A DNA stretch of 64,000 nucleotides from Pseudomonas paracarnis (GTDB taxonomy: Bacteria; Pseudomonadota; Gammaproteobacteria; Pseudomonadales; Pseudomonadaceae). Position numbers and translations under genes: made by a program. The notes beneath the pieces are model-generated. The model was given only the letters and a program-made list of their open reading frames with translations, did not search any database and had not been told where the DNA came from. Below, in pieces: positions 52,728 through 61,878 of the stretch (position 1 is its first letter; each line of letters starts with the position of its first letter). Location: NCBI RefSeq assembly GCF_904063055.1, contig NZ_CAJFCN010000007.1:186001-250000 (forward strand), read 5' to 3'.

Positions 52728-53246
52728 TTAAAAACTCCAGTCCTCAGCCTGAACCAACTGGCAGAACGGCCCGTTGAGCGTGGCATTGTGATGAGCCACG
52801 ATGGCCTCGGCTTTCATCAAGGGCGTGTCAGAACAGGTATGACCGTCGGCGATAAGCACCGCATCGAAGCCAAGATCACGCGCGGCACGGCAGGTGCTGT
52901 CGACGCAGTACTGCGTTTTCATCCCGGTAACTACCACGCCGGTGGCGCCGCTGGAGCGCAGATGGTCAGCTAGGTCAGTCATTGCAAAAGCGTTAGGACG
53001 ACGCTTTTCGAACACCACTTCCCCACCCAGCAGCTTCAGTTCCTCTGCAATCAGCGTAAGCGGGCTGCCCGATTCGATTGGCGAGCCTGCGGGCCCGATA
53101 TGACGCGCGAGAAAAATCGGCGCACCTGCGCTGCGAGCCTTGTCCATCAGGGTATTGAGCGTGTCCAACAGCTCGTCGCAGCGCCAGGGTTTCTCCGGGC
53201 CGTGGATGAGTCCGACTTGGATATCCAGTATCAACAGGGCGTACAT
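52728..53246 (-). CDS. Isochorismatase-family cysteine hydrolase
   Basis: A 172-residue cysteine hydrolase. The catalytic triad is present: Asp in ALLILDIQVGL, Lys in VFEKRRPNAF, and Cys in GMKTQYCVDSTCRAARDLG. The non-prolyl cis-peptide region VVVTGM precedes it. Family members hydrolyse amides or vinyl ethers (nicotinamidase, isochorismatase, biuret hydrolase); no residue here singles out a substrate. I begin at the ATG at 53246, with AAGGAG eight bases upstream, not at the longer frame. It is preceded by a threonine-rich leader and terminator, suggesting attenuation. Confidence 0.87.
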   Translation of the reverse strand: MYALLILDIQVGLIHGPEKPWRCDELLDTLNTLMDKARSAGAPIFLARHIGPAGSPIESGSPLTLIAEELKLLGGEVVFEKRRPNAFAMTDLADHLRSSGATGVVVTGMKTQYCVDSTCRAARDLGFDAVLIADGHTCSDTPLMKAEAIVAHHNATLNGPFCQLVQAEDWSF

Positions 53247-53286
53247 GGGTGCATCTCCTTGCGTGTGAACCAGCGACACAAGGCAT

Positions 53287-53318
53287 AAAAAAAGGCCCTG
53301 TCCATCGCTGGCGGGCCT
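53287..53318 (-). terminator. Attenuator-type terminator before the cysteine hydrolase
   Basis: On the minus strand AGGCCC-N14-GGGCCT followed by seven T (plus-strand A run 53287-53293). It lies between the threonine-rich leader ORF and the hydrolase, about 40 bases before its start, so it is positioned to stop transcription unless an alternative structure forms. Confidence 0.7.
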
Positions 53319-53342
53319 GTGAAGTGTTCGTTGGTTATTGGC

Positions 53343-53414
53343 TCACGACACCTCGCACGCTCCGCTTGATGCGGTCGTGGTGGTGGTTGTCGAGGTGAGG
53401 TAATGGGTAGTCAT
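53343..53414 (-). CDS. Threonine-rich leader peptide
   Basis: A 23-codon open frame begins MTTHYLTSTTTTTT and then ASSGACEVS. Nine of 23 residues are threonine, six in a row. It ends about 25 bases before the terminator, the layout of amino-acid attenuators such as the thr operon leader. TTGGCA and TAGTGT (18 apart, with an extended -10 TGC) just upstream on the minus strand could place the transcript start within a few bases of the ATG, making a nearly leaderless mRNA. No Shine-Dalgarno is seen, consistent with that. Too short for standard calling. Confidence 0.55.
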   Translation of the reverse strand: MTTHYLTSTTTTTTASSGACEVS

Positions 53415-53629
53415 GGGTTGACACTAGCATTGAGGTTGAGGAAATGCCAAGTTCAAAAAAGAGTTCTGACGCGATGGAAAGCATCCGCGCAACAGAAGAC
53501 TCGCAATTCAAGACCGCTTGGTGACAGGGTTTTGTAAGGTGGCTAGCTCTGTGCCACTATCTCCGCTCCTGACTTGGATGTGGGCGATGTTCCTGCTTCG
53601 AGTTGTCTTCCGAATACAGTAGGGATGCT

Positions 53630-56455
53630 ATGGCTGATTACAGTATCAACCCAGCGTACGACAAATGCCGCGCGTTCATTGATGGTTGGCGTCTGAAAGG
53701 CAGGAGCTGGGAAGATATTGCCAGGCTCGGCCGGATGGGGGAGTCGCTTGAGAAAGTCAATGACTGGTTCCTATCGCAGGAGGAAATGGACGACTGGCCT
53801 CCGCTAGGCAACAGCCCAGAAGAGCGATTTGAACGCTGGAAGGAGGTCGTTCGGCGCAAGGAGCAGGCGGAACAGCAATCTGTCGCCGCAACGAGACCCT
53901 TGATCTTTTTAGGAGCAGAAGAGGCCGAGCCGGGCATGGCTGTGCCGCAAGACGCGCGAAGTGCATGGCAGCTCTACAAAAAACACCTAATCGCACAAGG
54001 CTGGAAAGAAGACTCGGTCGATAATATTCAAAGGTCTGCGGTGCGCGTCCTCCAGAGCCTTCGGCAGGTCACAAAAGATCGCATGGCTGTAAAAGGGTTG
54101 GTGGTCGGGCATGTACAGTCCGGCAAGACAGCCAATATGGCTGGCTTGATTTCCATGTCAGCCGACTATGGATGGAACCTTTTCGTCGTGCTGACCGGGA
54201 CGCTCGAGAACCTGCGGGTGCAGACCAGTAAACGTCTGGTCGGCGACCTGTTCCAGCATGATGGTAACGTCAGTTGGAAGTCGATCGAGCATCCGTCGAG
54301 AAACAGCCCCTACGGTGCCCGTGCGCAGGACATGCAGTTCGACGCTGGTCGAAGAGACCGCCATCTTGTTGTTTGTCTGAAGAACCCGGCCCGACTGAGG
54401 CATCTCATTGACTGGGTCAAGGCACACCCGTTGGGGATGTCGCAGATGCGGCTCGTTGTTATTGATGACGAAGCGGATCAGGCGGGTATCAATTCGAATG
54501 ACGTTTCGAAGGCTGAGCGTACCGTCATCAATGGACTCATCCTGCAGTTGATCAGTATGCCGCTGAAATGCGTGAATTACGTAGCGTTCACTGCCACACC
54601 CGCCGCTAACTTTCTCAATGAAGGACCTGGCGACACCCTGTACCCATCGGATTTCATAGCCGCGCTGCCCCAGGCGGACGAACATTTCGGGCCCGTGCAG
54701 ATTTTCGGTTACGCCGAGAATGAGAAGGAGCCGCTTGGAATCGTTCGTGAAGTTTCCAAAGAGGATCTGGAGCAGGTTGGTAGCCTTCACCGGGGGGAAG
54801 ACCTGGCACTGCCTCATGCGCTGGAAGAAAGCCTGATCTGGTATGTGTGCTGTGTAGCAGTAATGCGACTGTCCGGAGCGGTAAAACCCGTGAGCATGTT
54901 GATCCATACCAGCGCAAGGCAACTTCATCATGATTTTATGAGCAAAGCGGTGCAGGCAGCTCTCGAAAAGTGGTCGGAGTATGATGACGATCAATTGACC
55001 GCCACTTTCAGGCCTGTGTGGGATAGGGTCTCGTCGGGCTTAGATGTTGCACAGTTTGCCGAGCGTTTCCCTGACTACGGACGGCTCTCCGAACTTTTGG
55101 AGCTGCCAACGTTTGTCAGTTTTTTTGCAGAAGTCCGGACACTTCTGAATATGGTGACGGCTATCCAGTTGGATGCGGACTCTGAACGGATATACCATCG
55201 TGGTATTCATGTGTGCGTCGATAACTGCGCCAATAATGGGGTGACCGATGAGAACGAGGTTCGGCGGCTCTTCTACCCAGACGCGGCGCAAGGCCTGAAT
55301 TTCTGTACGGCGTTCATCGTTATCGGCGGCGGCACGCTTTCTCGGGGACTGACAATCGAAAATCTTGTCAGCACGTTTTTCCTGCGCGGGTCGGCGCAAG
55401 CAGATTCCCTCATGCAGATGGGGCGCTGGTTTGGGTACCGCAAAGGCTATGAGCTGTTGCCTCGCATCTGGATGACCGATGATACGAGAGGAAAGTACGA
55501 GTTCTTGACGGTCGCGGAGGAGGAGCTTCGTGACGATCTGCAGCGCTTCATGCATGGTGGCGCCAAGCCTGAGGAGTTCGGTCCTCGCGTCCGTGTGCAT
55601 GCGAGGCTCTCCTGGATTCGCCCGACAGGTGCGAATAGGATGCAGCGGGCGATCAAGGCAACCTTCGACTTTTCGGGAATCAATCGGCAAACAACCGTTT
55701 TTCATGACGGCGATGATGCTGCCGCAGTGCTCGATGCCAATTTATCGTTAACGGAGAAATTTCTGAGCTCTGCAGGTGCCCACCTCGAAAAATCCGAGTT
55801 GAAGGGCGCCAACAGCCTTGTCTGGCGTAACGTTAAAGTAAATCGAGTAGCCGATTATCTGGCAGGCCTGTCGTTCCATCCCGGAAACCAGTTCTTTTCG
55901 GATATGAAAGCCTTTCAGAAGTGGCTCAACGAGCATGCTGAAAAGGCCGGCTACATGAATTGGAACGTCGTGGTGGCGGGTAGCGCACCGAATCAAAAAA
56001 ACAGCTGGGAGATTTCTGGCAAAACTGTTGGTCGGGTCAACCGTAGTCGCTTCGCCGATAAACGTTCGGATGGCGGCGTGTCCATTGGTGCGCTGAGAGA
56101 TCCGAAAGATCTGTTGGCGGATGCCCGCGACCTTGAAGAGCGTGATCTTTCCACGGCGAGTTTCCGTAATTCCGACGTGGCAAAGCTTCGTGGCAAAGGT
56201 GGTGTCGGAACAGTACCTCAACTACTGATCTATCTCATTGATAAAGACAGCGGTGTACGTCCTCCAAAGGTCGCTGCTGCGCCGCGTCGCGAGAGGCAAC
56301 CCCTCAAAGCCAAGGCGCACATCATAGGTATCAGTCTTTATCTGCCCGGTTCGCAAGGCAAGCAGAAAAGCTACGTCACTCACGTGACGGTCAATATTCC
56401 CGAAATTTTCATGACATCGGAAGATGATCTTGAAGAGACGGTAGGCGTGATCTGA
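53630..56455 (+). CDS. Z1-domain superfamily II ATPase
   Basis: A 941-residue protein. Walker A GHVQSGKTANM at residues 160-170, Walker B/DEAD-like VVIDDEADQAG near 278, motif III AFTATPAANFL near 322, and the Z1 region IVIGGGTLSRGLTIENLVSTFFLR with the arginine finger QMGRWFGYR near 565-600 identify the Z1 family of SF2 ATPases. These are predicted helicase or translocase engines of restriction-type systems. ATG 53630 has AGGG five bases upstream; a TTG nine codons earlier is in frame. The C-terminus (after residue 700) shows no recognised nuclease. It starts a five-gene operon, with the next gene three bases after the stop. Confidence 0.88.
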   Translation: MADYSINPAYDKCRAFIDGWRLKGRSWEDIARLGRMGESLEKVNDWFLSQEEMDDWPPLGNSPEERFERWKEVVRRKEQAEQQSVAATRPLIFLGAEEAEPGMAVPQDARSAWQLYKKHLIAQGWKEDSVDNIQRSAVRVLQSLRQVTKDRMAVKGLVVGHVQSGKTANMAGLISMSADYGWNLFVVLTGTLENLRVQTSKRLVGDLFQHDGNVSWKSIEHPSRNSPYGARAQDMQFDAGRRDRHLVVCLKNPARLRHLIDWVKAHPLGMSQMRLVVIDDEADQAGINSNDVSKAERTVINGLILQLISMPLKCVNYVAFTATPAANFLNEGPGDTLYPSDFIAALPQADEHFGPVQIFGYAENEKEPLGIVREVSKEDLEQVGSLHRGEDLALPHALEESLIWYVCCVAVMRLSGAVKPVSMLIHTSARQLHHDFMSKAVQAALEKWSEYDDDQLTATFRPVWDRVSSGLDVAQFAERFPDYGRLSELLELPTFVSFFAEVRTLLNMVTAIQLDADSERIYHRGIHVCVDNCANNGVTDENEVRRLFYPDAAQGLNFCTAFIVIGGGTLSRGLTIENLVSTFFLRGSAQADSLMQMGRWFGYRKGYELLPRIWMTDDTRGKYEFLTVAEEELRDDLQRFMHGGAKPEEFGPRVRVHARLSWIRPTGANRMQRAIKATFDFSGINRQTTVFHDGDDAAAVLDANLSLTEKFLSSAGAHLEKSELKGANSLVWRNVKVNRVADYLAGLSFHPGNQFFSDMKAFQKWLNEHAEKAGYMNWNVVVAGSAPNQKNSWEISGKTVGRVNRSRFADKRSDGGVSIGALRDPKDLLADARDLEERDLSTASFRNSDVAKLRGKGGVGTVPQLLIYLIDKDSGVRPPKVAAAPRRERQPLKAKAHIIGISLYLPGSQGKQKSYVTHVTVNIPEIFMTSEDDLEETVGVI

Positions 56456-56458
56456 CCT

Positions 56459-58504
56459 ATGAAGTATTACAGCCTCCAACTGCAGCCCATGCAGGAATCC
56501 GGCGCATTCCTGCTTCGTGCGTTGCAGAACGAACAAACGCCTTTGCTGGATCTACTGGTACGCGAGTCCGTTCAGAACGCGCTCGACGCAGGGCGCAACG
56601 GTAATCAGGCTCTACCGGTTTCGGTGGACTTTCATATTCGTGAGCATTCGCTGGACGCTATCGCCTCCACGTTCACTGAAGGGCTGAACCTGCAGACGCT
56701 TGGGGAACGCTATCCGCGTACTCCGAAACTGCTCGAAATTCGCGATTCAGGTACCGAGGGGTTAACGGGACCGATGACCTTCGACAGCGTGGAGGCTAAC
56801 GGTCAGCATGGGAACTTCCTGAAGCTGGTGTTCGAAATCGGGCGGACTCGCACGGATGATAGTGCGGGCGGTTCGTGGGGGTTGGGCAAGACCTGTTACT
56901 TCCGCATGGGAGCTGGCTTGGTCATCTACTATAGTCGGATCAAGACGGCCGGCGGATATGAAGAGCGGTTGGTGGCTTCGCTAGTCGAAGATGAAAATCG
57001 TGTCGACCGGCTGCAGCTCATGACGCAAACCGGCATTGCCTGGTGGGGTGCGAATGACAGCTTGCGAGCGATCACGACACCGGAGCACATTCACGAAATC
57101 CTAAAGGGATTGGGTGTCCGGCCGTTCACCGGTAAAACAACTGGAACGGCAATCATCATTCCATTGCTCAAGGACAATCTACTACCCGTGTTCGACGAAG
57201 AAGGCGGGCCGGCACCATGGTGGTACAGCAGTTACGAAGATTACGTGAATGTTGCGATCCAGCGCTGGTTCAGTGCACGGCTGGATAACCCCTTCTTCGC
57301 CAGTGGTAGATATCTAAGTGCATCGGTGAACGGCAAGGAGATAGCCAGCGCGGACATGCTGCCGACATTCCGGGTAAGCCAATGCCTGTATGACCGCGCG
57401 GTAGGAGAGGCTCCAGAGGAGGAAGATTATCTGACCGCCAGAGGTGTCAAGAGTAATGATGTGCTCTGCAGAGCTATTCAACTACGCGGTGAGTTCGTGG
57501 GTAGTGGTCAGGCGGGCTGGGTGCTTGCTGTGGCGATAAGCTCACGCCAGTTGCAAATGGATGCGCCAGACAATGCGCCCAGCCCGGAAACCTGCATCTT
57601 TTCTAAGACAGACAGCAGCGCGCCCCATCGACCGATAGTGACGTTCATGCGCTCGCCTGGAATGAATATCTGTTGGGACGACAGTATCGATTCGCGAGGC
57701 TGGGCCGGTGGTTTTGCCGGTTTTGCGGACGGCCGATACGTTGTGGCGCTGTTTCTGCCAGATTCGGATCAGGTGCTCCTGCCATCTAAAGCCCGAGGGC
57801 TCCGCTCAACCATACAGAATTTAGAAGGGTATCTGAGGAGTTGTGAGCGTGCGGATCATGCCGCTTGGATAGACGTAAACGGAGGGCGAGTGGTTGAGAA
57901 AATTCGTGCTCAGTGTGGCCGCGCGATGAAGGATTTCGGCATACCGCCCCAGCCCAGCGTGACCGTCAAACCTTTGATGCGGATGTCACGCAAACTTGCC
58001 GAGCTCGTGCTGCCCAGTCGTGGGTTTGGCGGCGATGGGCGGTTTGGCAAAGTGCCGCCGCGTGTGGCCATCGGACATGGGGCCAGAGGAGGTGCGGTGC
58101 TTTCGCCCGAGCTGGAGATAATGGAAGTCAGGTACGCAACATCCGCCATCGTCATGAAGTGGTGTTTAAGATGGGGGATGGTGCAGCCAAACATTCCGAG
58201 GGAAATCACTGTTTCTGTAGATTCCGAAGCCGGGCCGATCACCTTTGATACATGGGTTGATAGCGGGCTCGGCGCGTTCCCCTTTCGACTGGAGTCACCC
58301 CGCATCAGCAGCGCCGTCTCTTCTGTAAAAAGCATGGTAATTGCAGATGGAACAGGTGTCAGGCTCACGGTTAGTACCGCGTCTGTTCAACCGGGACTCA
58401 TGCTGGAAGGGGAGCTTCACGTCAGGATGACTGAATCCGGTGGCAAGTTGTTGCGGCCAGTGATCGGTGTCCAAATTTCGGATGCAAATGGAGTCGCGGA
58501 ATGA
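56459..58504 (+). CDS. GHKL (MORC/MutL-like) ATPase
   Basis: A 681-residue protein. The N-terminal GHKL ATPase has the N-box LLVRESVQNALDAG with catalytic E36 and N40, the DxGxxG motif IRDSGTEGLTG near residue 95, and the glycine-rich lid GGSWGLGKTCYF near 138. This puts it with MORC, paraMORC and MutL, not with histidine kinases. The middle region should be the S5-type transducer domain; the C-terminal 200 residues have no recognised match. Comparative work on prokaryotic paraMORC proteins places them in predicted restriction-modification systems with SF2 helicases and nucleases, exactly the context here. Its stop overlaps the next start by ATGA. Confidence 0.85.
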   Translation: MKYYSLQLQPMQESGAFLLRALQNEQTPLLDLLVRESVQNALDAGRNGNQALPVSVDFHIREHSLDAIASTFTEGLNLQTLGERYPRTPKLLEIRDSGTEGLTGPMTFDSVEANGQHGNFLKLVFEIGRTRTDDSAGGSWGLGKTCYFRMGAGLVIYYSRIKTAGGYEERLVASLVEDENRVDRLQLMTQTGIAWWGANDSLRAITTPEHIHEILKGLGVRPFTGKTTGTAIIIPLLKDNLLPVFDEEGGPAPWWYSSYEDYVNVAIQRWFSARLDNPFFASGRYLSASVNGKEIASADMLPTFRVSQCLYDRAVGEAPEEEDYLTARGVKSNDVLCRAIQLRGEFVGSGQAGWVLAVAISSRQLQMDAPDNAPSPETCIFSKTDSSAPHRPIVTFMRSPGMNICWDDSIDSRGWAGGFAGFADGRYVVALFLPDSDQVLLPSKARGLRSTIQNLEGYLRSCERADHAAWIDVNGGRVVEKIRAQCGRAMKDFGIPPQPSVTVKPLMRMSRKLAELVLPSRGFGGDGRFGKVPPRVAIGHGARGGAVLSPELEIMEVRYATSAIVMKWCLRWGMVQPNIPREITVSVDSEAGPITFDTWVDSGLGAFPFRLESPRISSAVSSVKSMVIADGTGVRLTVSTASVQPGLMLEGELHVRMTESGGKLLRPVIGVQISDANGVAE

Positions 58505-59460
58505 GTACTCGATTGCCGCTATATCGAATGCTGAATGCGCCGCTCGGCGACGGAAGCGAGTCTGAAGTGACCTATATCTTCCGGTCAGATGACGGTATTG
58601 ATCCGGGCGCGACGGCGGTGAGTGGCGATCAATATGCCTTGGGCAAGGACAGTGACTGGAACCCGGCCGAACATCCCTTGGTGGTTCAATGTTTGATCGA
58701 GCGGGCTCCGCTTTTGGAGGCCATCTTCGGTCCCCACGGTGTGGTGAGCAGGGACGCTGAGGTTTTACTGGCGCTGGAGTGGGCCTCTGCGGACTCCTGC
58801 TGGCGAACGCTTGGACCTATTCATGGCCTACGGCACGAAGCAGATGACGAGGACGTGCTGCTCGACATCGAACTGGAGCCCGGGACGGTCAGAGGTAGCG
58901 GTCTACTATCGGTTCAAGCGTTTCTAGGCCGGTACGCAGTAGAGTTCGTTCCCGGATTTGCGCATCAGCCAGGTGCACGGCTGGGCCTCTTGGCACAGCC
59001 AATCGAAATCGTCATCGACGGTGACGGCTCCCTTTTTCCTGTGCTGGAGGAGTCTCTGGGCGCAGAAGGACCGTTGTGGGAATTGAAAGCTTGTTGGAGC
59101 GATCCGCAGGATGAACCATTCTCCAGCGACTACGTCGCGCTTGTACTTAACAACGCCCACCCGCATTTCGAACAGCTGCGCGACCGCCGGGCTCTGAATA
59201 TCGAGCAGTCGCCGTTGATGCGTCAGGTGTTCGCAGCCTGGCTTGCGCTAGTCATTGCTCAGGTCCAGGAAGACATGGGCGCACAGTTTGATATGTATCT
59301 GAGCGCGCCCGATGCCGATGAAGGCATCGCGAGTATTGCTGACGCAGTTCGTTCATTCATTCGACTGGGTGATCTGAAAACAGGCTCACTTCCAGAGTTG
59401 TTCATATCTACCCAATGCTGGCTTGATCACCGGGTCCGGGAATTGGAGAGCGCAGCATGA
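58501..59460 (+). CDS. Uncharacterised component of the MORC-type system
   Basis: A 319-residue acidic protein (LPLYRMLNAPLGDGSESEVTYIFRSDDGID...) with no signal, membrane helix or known motif. Segments such as EHPLVVQCLIERAPLLEAIFGPHG and RDRRALNIEQSPLMRQVFAAWLALVIAQVQED suggest a mixed alpha/beta fold. It overlaps both the ATPase stop and the next start by four bases, so it is translationally coupled and probably a stoichiometric subunit. I know of no experimental function. Confidence 0.75.
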   Translation: MSTRLPLYRMLNAPLGDGSESEVTYIFRSDDGIDPGATAVSGDQYALGKDSDWNPAEHPLVVQCLIERAPLLEAIFGPHGVVSRDAEVLLALEWASADSCWRTLGPIHGLRHEADDEDVLLDIELEPGTVRGSGLLSVQAFLGRYAVEFVPGFAHQPGARLGLLAQPIEIVIDGDGSLFPVLEESLGAEGPLWELKACWSDPQDEPFSSDYVALVLNNAHPHFEQLRDRRALNIEQSPLMRQVFAAWLALVIAQVQEDMGAQFDMYLSAPDADEGIASIADAVRSFIRLGDLKTGSLPELFISTQCWLDHRVRELESAA

Positions 59461-60155
59461 GTTTCCCGACACTGAACCTCAAACTGTCGCAGCGCCACTT
59501 TGACGAGATGGTCAAAAGCGATGTGTTTCTCCCCGACATGTCCAGTCCCACAATGGACGAGATACGCCGTCAATTCCTCGCCATCGTGCCGCTGTATGAC
59601 GCCACCGCGAGAAGCAATGCGTCAGGCCCTGGCGCATATGACATGAAAGTTGGCCTTGCCCTGTACCGGGTATTGTCAGAAGCAGGGATGGACATTCGCA
59701 CTGCCGCAGATGATGGTTGGTGGCGCTTTCTTTCCCTGAGGGTGCTGCCGGATCTGGTGAGAAGTCGTTGGGACAGCGCACCACCTGTGCGGTACTGGAA
59801 GGGCCGAAGCCGCATCTGGTTGCGGGCAATGTGGTGGACCGTCCACCTTACGTGGCAGGGCTCCGAGGAAAGTACCCGAAAGGTACTGGAGAGTGTGACC
59901 ACGGATACGGTAGTGCAACTGGTCGAGCGACCTGGTAAGGGCGGTTTCAGGATTGATCTGACGCGGCTGATTTTCAAAATGCGTCGGTTGCGCAAACCTT
60001 CCCAAGATCAGTTCAGGGCAATCATGAAGCTCAATACGGCTCAGATCGTGCTGAAGGAACCTCTGTTTTGCGAGGGCGGTTTGTTCGGCTACGTGGATGC
60101 GCTATTTGCCGATGTGGGATGCGCGCCCATCGATTTGGATAGTGACCATGACTGA
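59457..60155 (+). CDS. DUF6339-like component of the MORC-type system
   Basis: A 232-residue protein. The block WWRFLSLRVLPDLVRSRWDSAPPVRYWKGRSRIWLRAMWWTVHLTWQGS, with many tryptophans and arginines, resembles DUF6339 proteins known to me only as neighbours of such systems. It may bind DNA or other subunits. It overlaps its upstream neighbour by four bases and the next start by eight (ATGACTGA). Confidence 0.72.
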   Translation: MSFPTLNLKLSQRHFDEMVKSDVFLPDMSSPTMDEIRRQFLAIVPLYDATARSNASGPGAYDMKVGLALYRVLSEAGMDIRTAADDGWWRFLSLRVLPDLVRSRWDSAPPVRYWKGRSRIWLRAMWWTVHLTWQGSEESTRKVLESVTTDTVVQLVERPGKGGFRIDLTRLIFKMRRLRKPSQDQFRAIMKLNTAQIVLKEPLFCEGGLFGYVDALFADVGCAPIDLDSDHD

Positions 60156-61065
60156 TCTTCTGAAAGAGATTCAAGAAGGCTTTGCCAACCTTGACGAGAG
60201 CGGCCGAATGTTGCCCATCAAGGCGATGCCAGTAGCGTGCCCGGCGTGGGTCTTTCGAGAAGGTGACAGGTTTGGTGTTGCTGTCGAATGCTCTGCCCCC
60301 CTACAGATTTCAGAAGGGTTCGCCGGAGCCAGCCTCCGGACAGTGGAGCGGGTTGTGGGGGGGCATCATCGGCATTTTCTGCGGCTGGAGTCGTCCATTG
60401 AATGGCTCCGCAACGAGTTCGGGGTGATCTGCGAGCATATGGTCAGCGTCGAGTCCGGAACCGCGGTGCGACAGGCGTTGCTGGCTGATCCTCTGGTTTG
60501 GTGGGAAAGGTGGCGGCACCTGCTGGGGAATGCGCTGGTCGACAAGCATGGCTATGACGTGCTCGCTGAACTGCTGACTCTGGAGACGCTGGTTATGGGA
60601 GGGGCCACCTATGAGTGGAGCGGCCCTTTCGGCGGCGTAGTTGACATCAGAACTCCAGCGACCGACTACGAAGTCAAGTCGACGATCAGCCGTTACGGAA
60701 GCGTTATCAACATTTCCGGGCAGTTCCAGTTGGCCGCTTCATCGGGTAAGCCGCTACAGCTGATTCATTTCAGGTTTGAGCCTGTCGATGATGAAGGTGT
60801 GTCGATTGATCTCGTTTGCGATCGTCTCGTTGCGCTCGGCATCGATGCCGCCGTGCTGGAAATAGCACTGCAGCGTCTCGGCATGGAGGCAGGATGTTCG
60901 GCGCGAAAAGAAGCATATAACCTGCTCGAGGCAAGATCCTATACGGTTGATGACAGTTTTCCCCGAGTAACGCCTGCATGCTTCATAGGTGGAGTAATGC
61001 CCGCAGGCGTTGTTCAGTTCGAGTACAGCGTTGATCTTTCGGGTCTAAAGTCCAGCCTGCTATAG
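60148..61065 (+). CDS. PD-(D/E)XK motif protein (DUF4420), predicted nuclease
   Basis: A 305-residue protein. The nuclease core is visible near the middle: D166 in FGGVVDIRTP and E175-x-K177 in DYEVKSTIS, with E146 upstream as a further acid and a following strand NISGQFQL. This fits the DUF4420 'PD-(D/E)XK motif protein' family. The ATG at 60148 overlaps the preceding gene; the longer frame from 60097 lies inside it. It is the only obvious endonuclease of the operon, so probably the DNA-cutting effector. The operon ends here without a clear terminator. Confidence 0.82.
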   Translation: MTDLLKEIQEGFANLDESGRMLPIKAMPVACPAWVFREGDRFGVAVECSAPLQISEGFAGASLRTVERVVGGHHRHFLRLESSIEWLRNEFGVICEHMVSVESGTAVRQALLADPLVWWERWRHLLGNALVDKHGYDVLAELLTLETLVMGGATYEWSGPFGGVVDIRTPATDYEVKSTISRYGSVINISGQFQLAASSGKPLQLIHFRFEPVDDEGVSIDLVCDRLVALGIDAAVLEIALQRLGMEAGCSARKEAYNLLEARSYTVDDSFPRVTPACFIGGVMPAGVVQFEYSVDLSGLKSSLL

Positions 61066-61134
61066 AGATTGACTCAGGTTGAGTAACGGTTCGATTGAGA
61101 CTCAGTTGTCTGTTTGGTAGCCCGAGCGCCCCGG

Positions 61135-61593
61135 TCAGTTGGACGGCTCGGTATGGAAAGCGGGCCAGGAAATATAGCGTTGTTCGCAATCCGGCACGGC
61201 CTTTAGAAGCCATTGGATCTCTGCTTCCGGCCTGCGAATTCCGCACTCCCAGAGTTCGAAGACGCGCCACCCCTGTTGCAGCAGTTCGTTCCTGTTTCTT
61301 ATATCTCGCTTCACGTTCTGCTCGAACTTCGCGCGCCAGAAATCTTCGCGAGACTTGGGATTGGTCGCATATGGGCATCCGGGGTGCCTATGCCAGAAGC
61401 AGCCATGAATGAATAAGCAGAGGCGGTAGCGAGGTAGCACCACGTCGGGGCGGCCTGGAAGCTGTCGTAGGTGCAATCGATACCTGAAACCATGACTGTG
61501 CAGCAGCTTTCGAACCTTCATCTCCGGCATCGTATTGCTGCCGCGGATGCCGGCCATCATGCGAGATCTGACTTCTTTGCTGACTACGTCCAC
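61135..61593 (-). CDS. vsr: Very short patch repair endonuclease Vsr
   Basis: A 152-residue Vsr endonuclease that nicks at T:G mismatches arising from deamination of 5-methylcytosine. Family residues present: E24 (MPEMKVRK), catalytic D50 (LPGRPDVVLP), H64 and the aromatic HGCFWHRHPGCP segment, and WECGIRRPE. The start is GTG with AGAGGG six bases upstream. It points away from and diverges from the methyltransferase gene, the normal partner that creates the lesions. Confidence 0.93.
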   Translation of the reverse strand: MDVVSKEVRSRMMAGIRGSNTMPEMKVRKLLHSHGFRYRLHLRQLPGRPDVVLPRYRLCLFIHGCFWHRHPGCPYATNPKSREDFWRAKFEQNVKRDIRNRNELLQQGWRVFELWECGIRRPEAEIQWLLKAVPDCEQRYISWPAFHTEPSN

Positions 61594-61878
61594 CTATTAC
61601 CCTCTAAATGTGGCTGCGCTTGCTGAAGTTACGACCTTTGAACTGCGCTTCCGCTCCCGAGGCCTATATAAATGGTTGGTATTTCTCGCTCGGCTCGGTG
61701 GGACAACAGTTTTGCTGTTTATGGTCCATAATTTAAAGATTGTCATTTCCGCGAAGAAACTTTAGTTGGCAATCGTCGTGAGCGTGGCTAAAGCTGCGCT
61801 GGTGTGCCAATCCTGGTAAAGTATCGCTGCTCGGCTACCTACGCTGTTGCCATTCCTGTTTTCTTGACTGATGAGCCC
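61594..61878. promoter_or_regulatory. Divergent promoter region between vsr and the methyltransferase
   Basis: A 285-base gap richer in A+T than the flanks, with a small frame at 61535-61765 that is not supported by a start signal or conserved sequence. It should hold both promoters; I could not name a specific operator or control (C-protein) gene. Confidence 0.5.

Noticed and set aside
61535..61765. 76-codon frame between vsr and the methyltransferase
   Set aside because: Starts inside vsr on the other strand, no conserved sequence; not supported as a C-protein or other gene.
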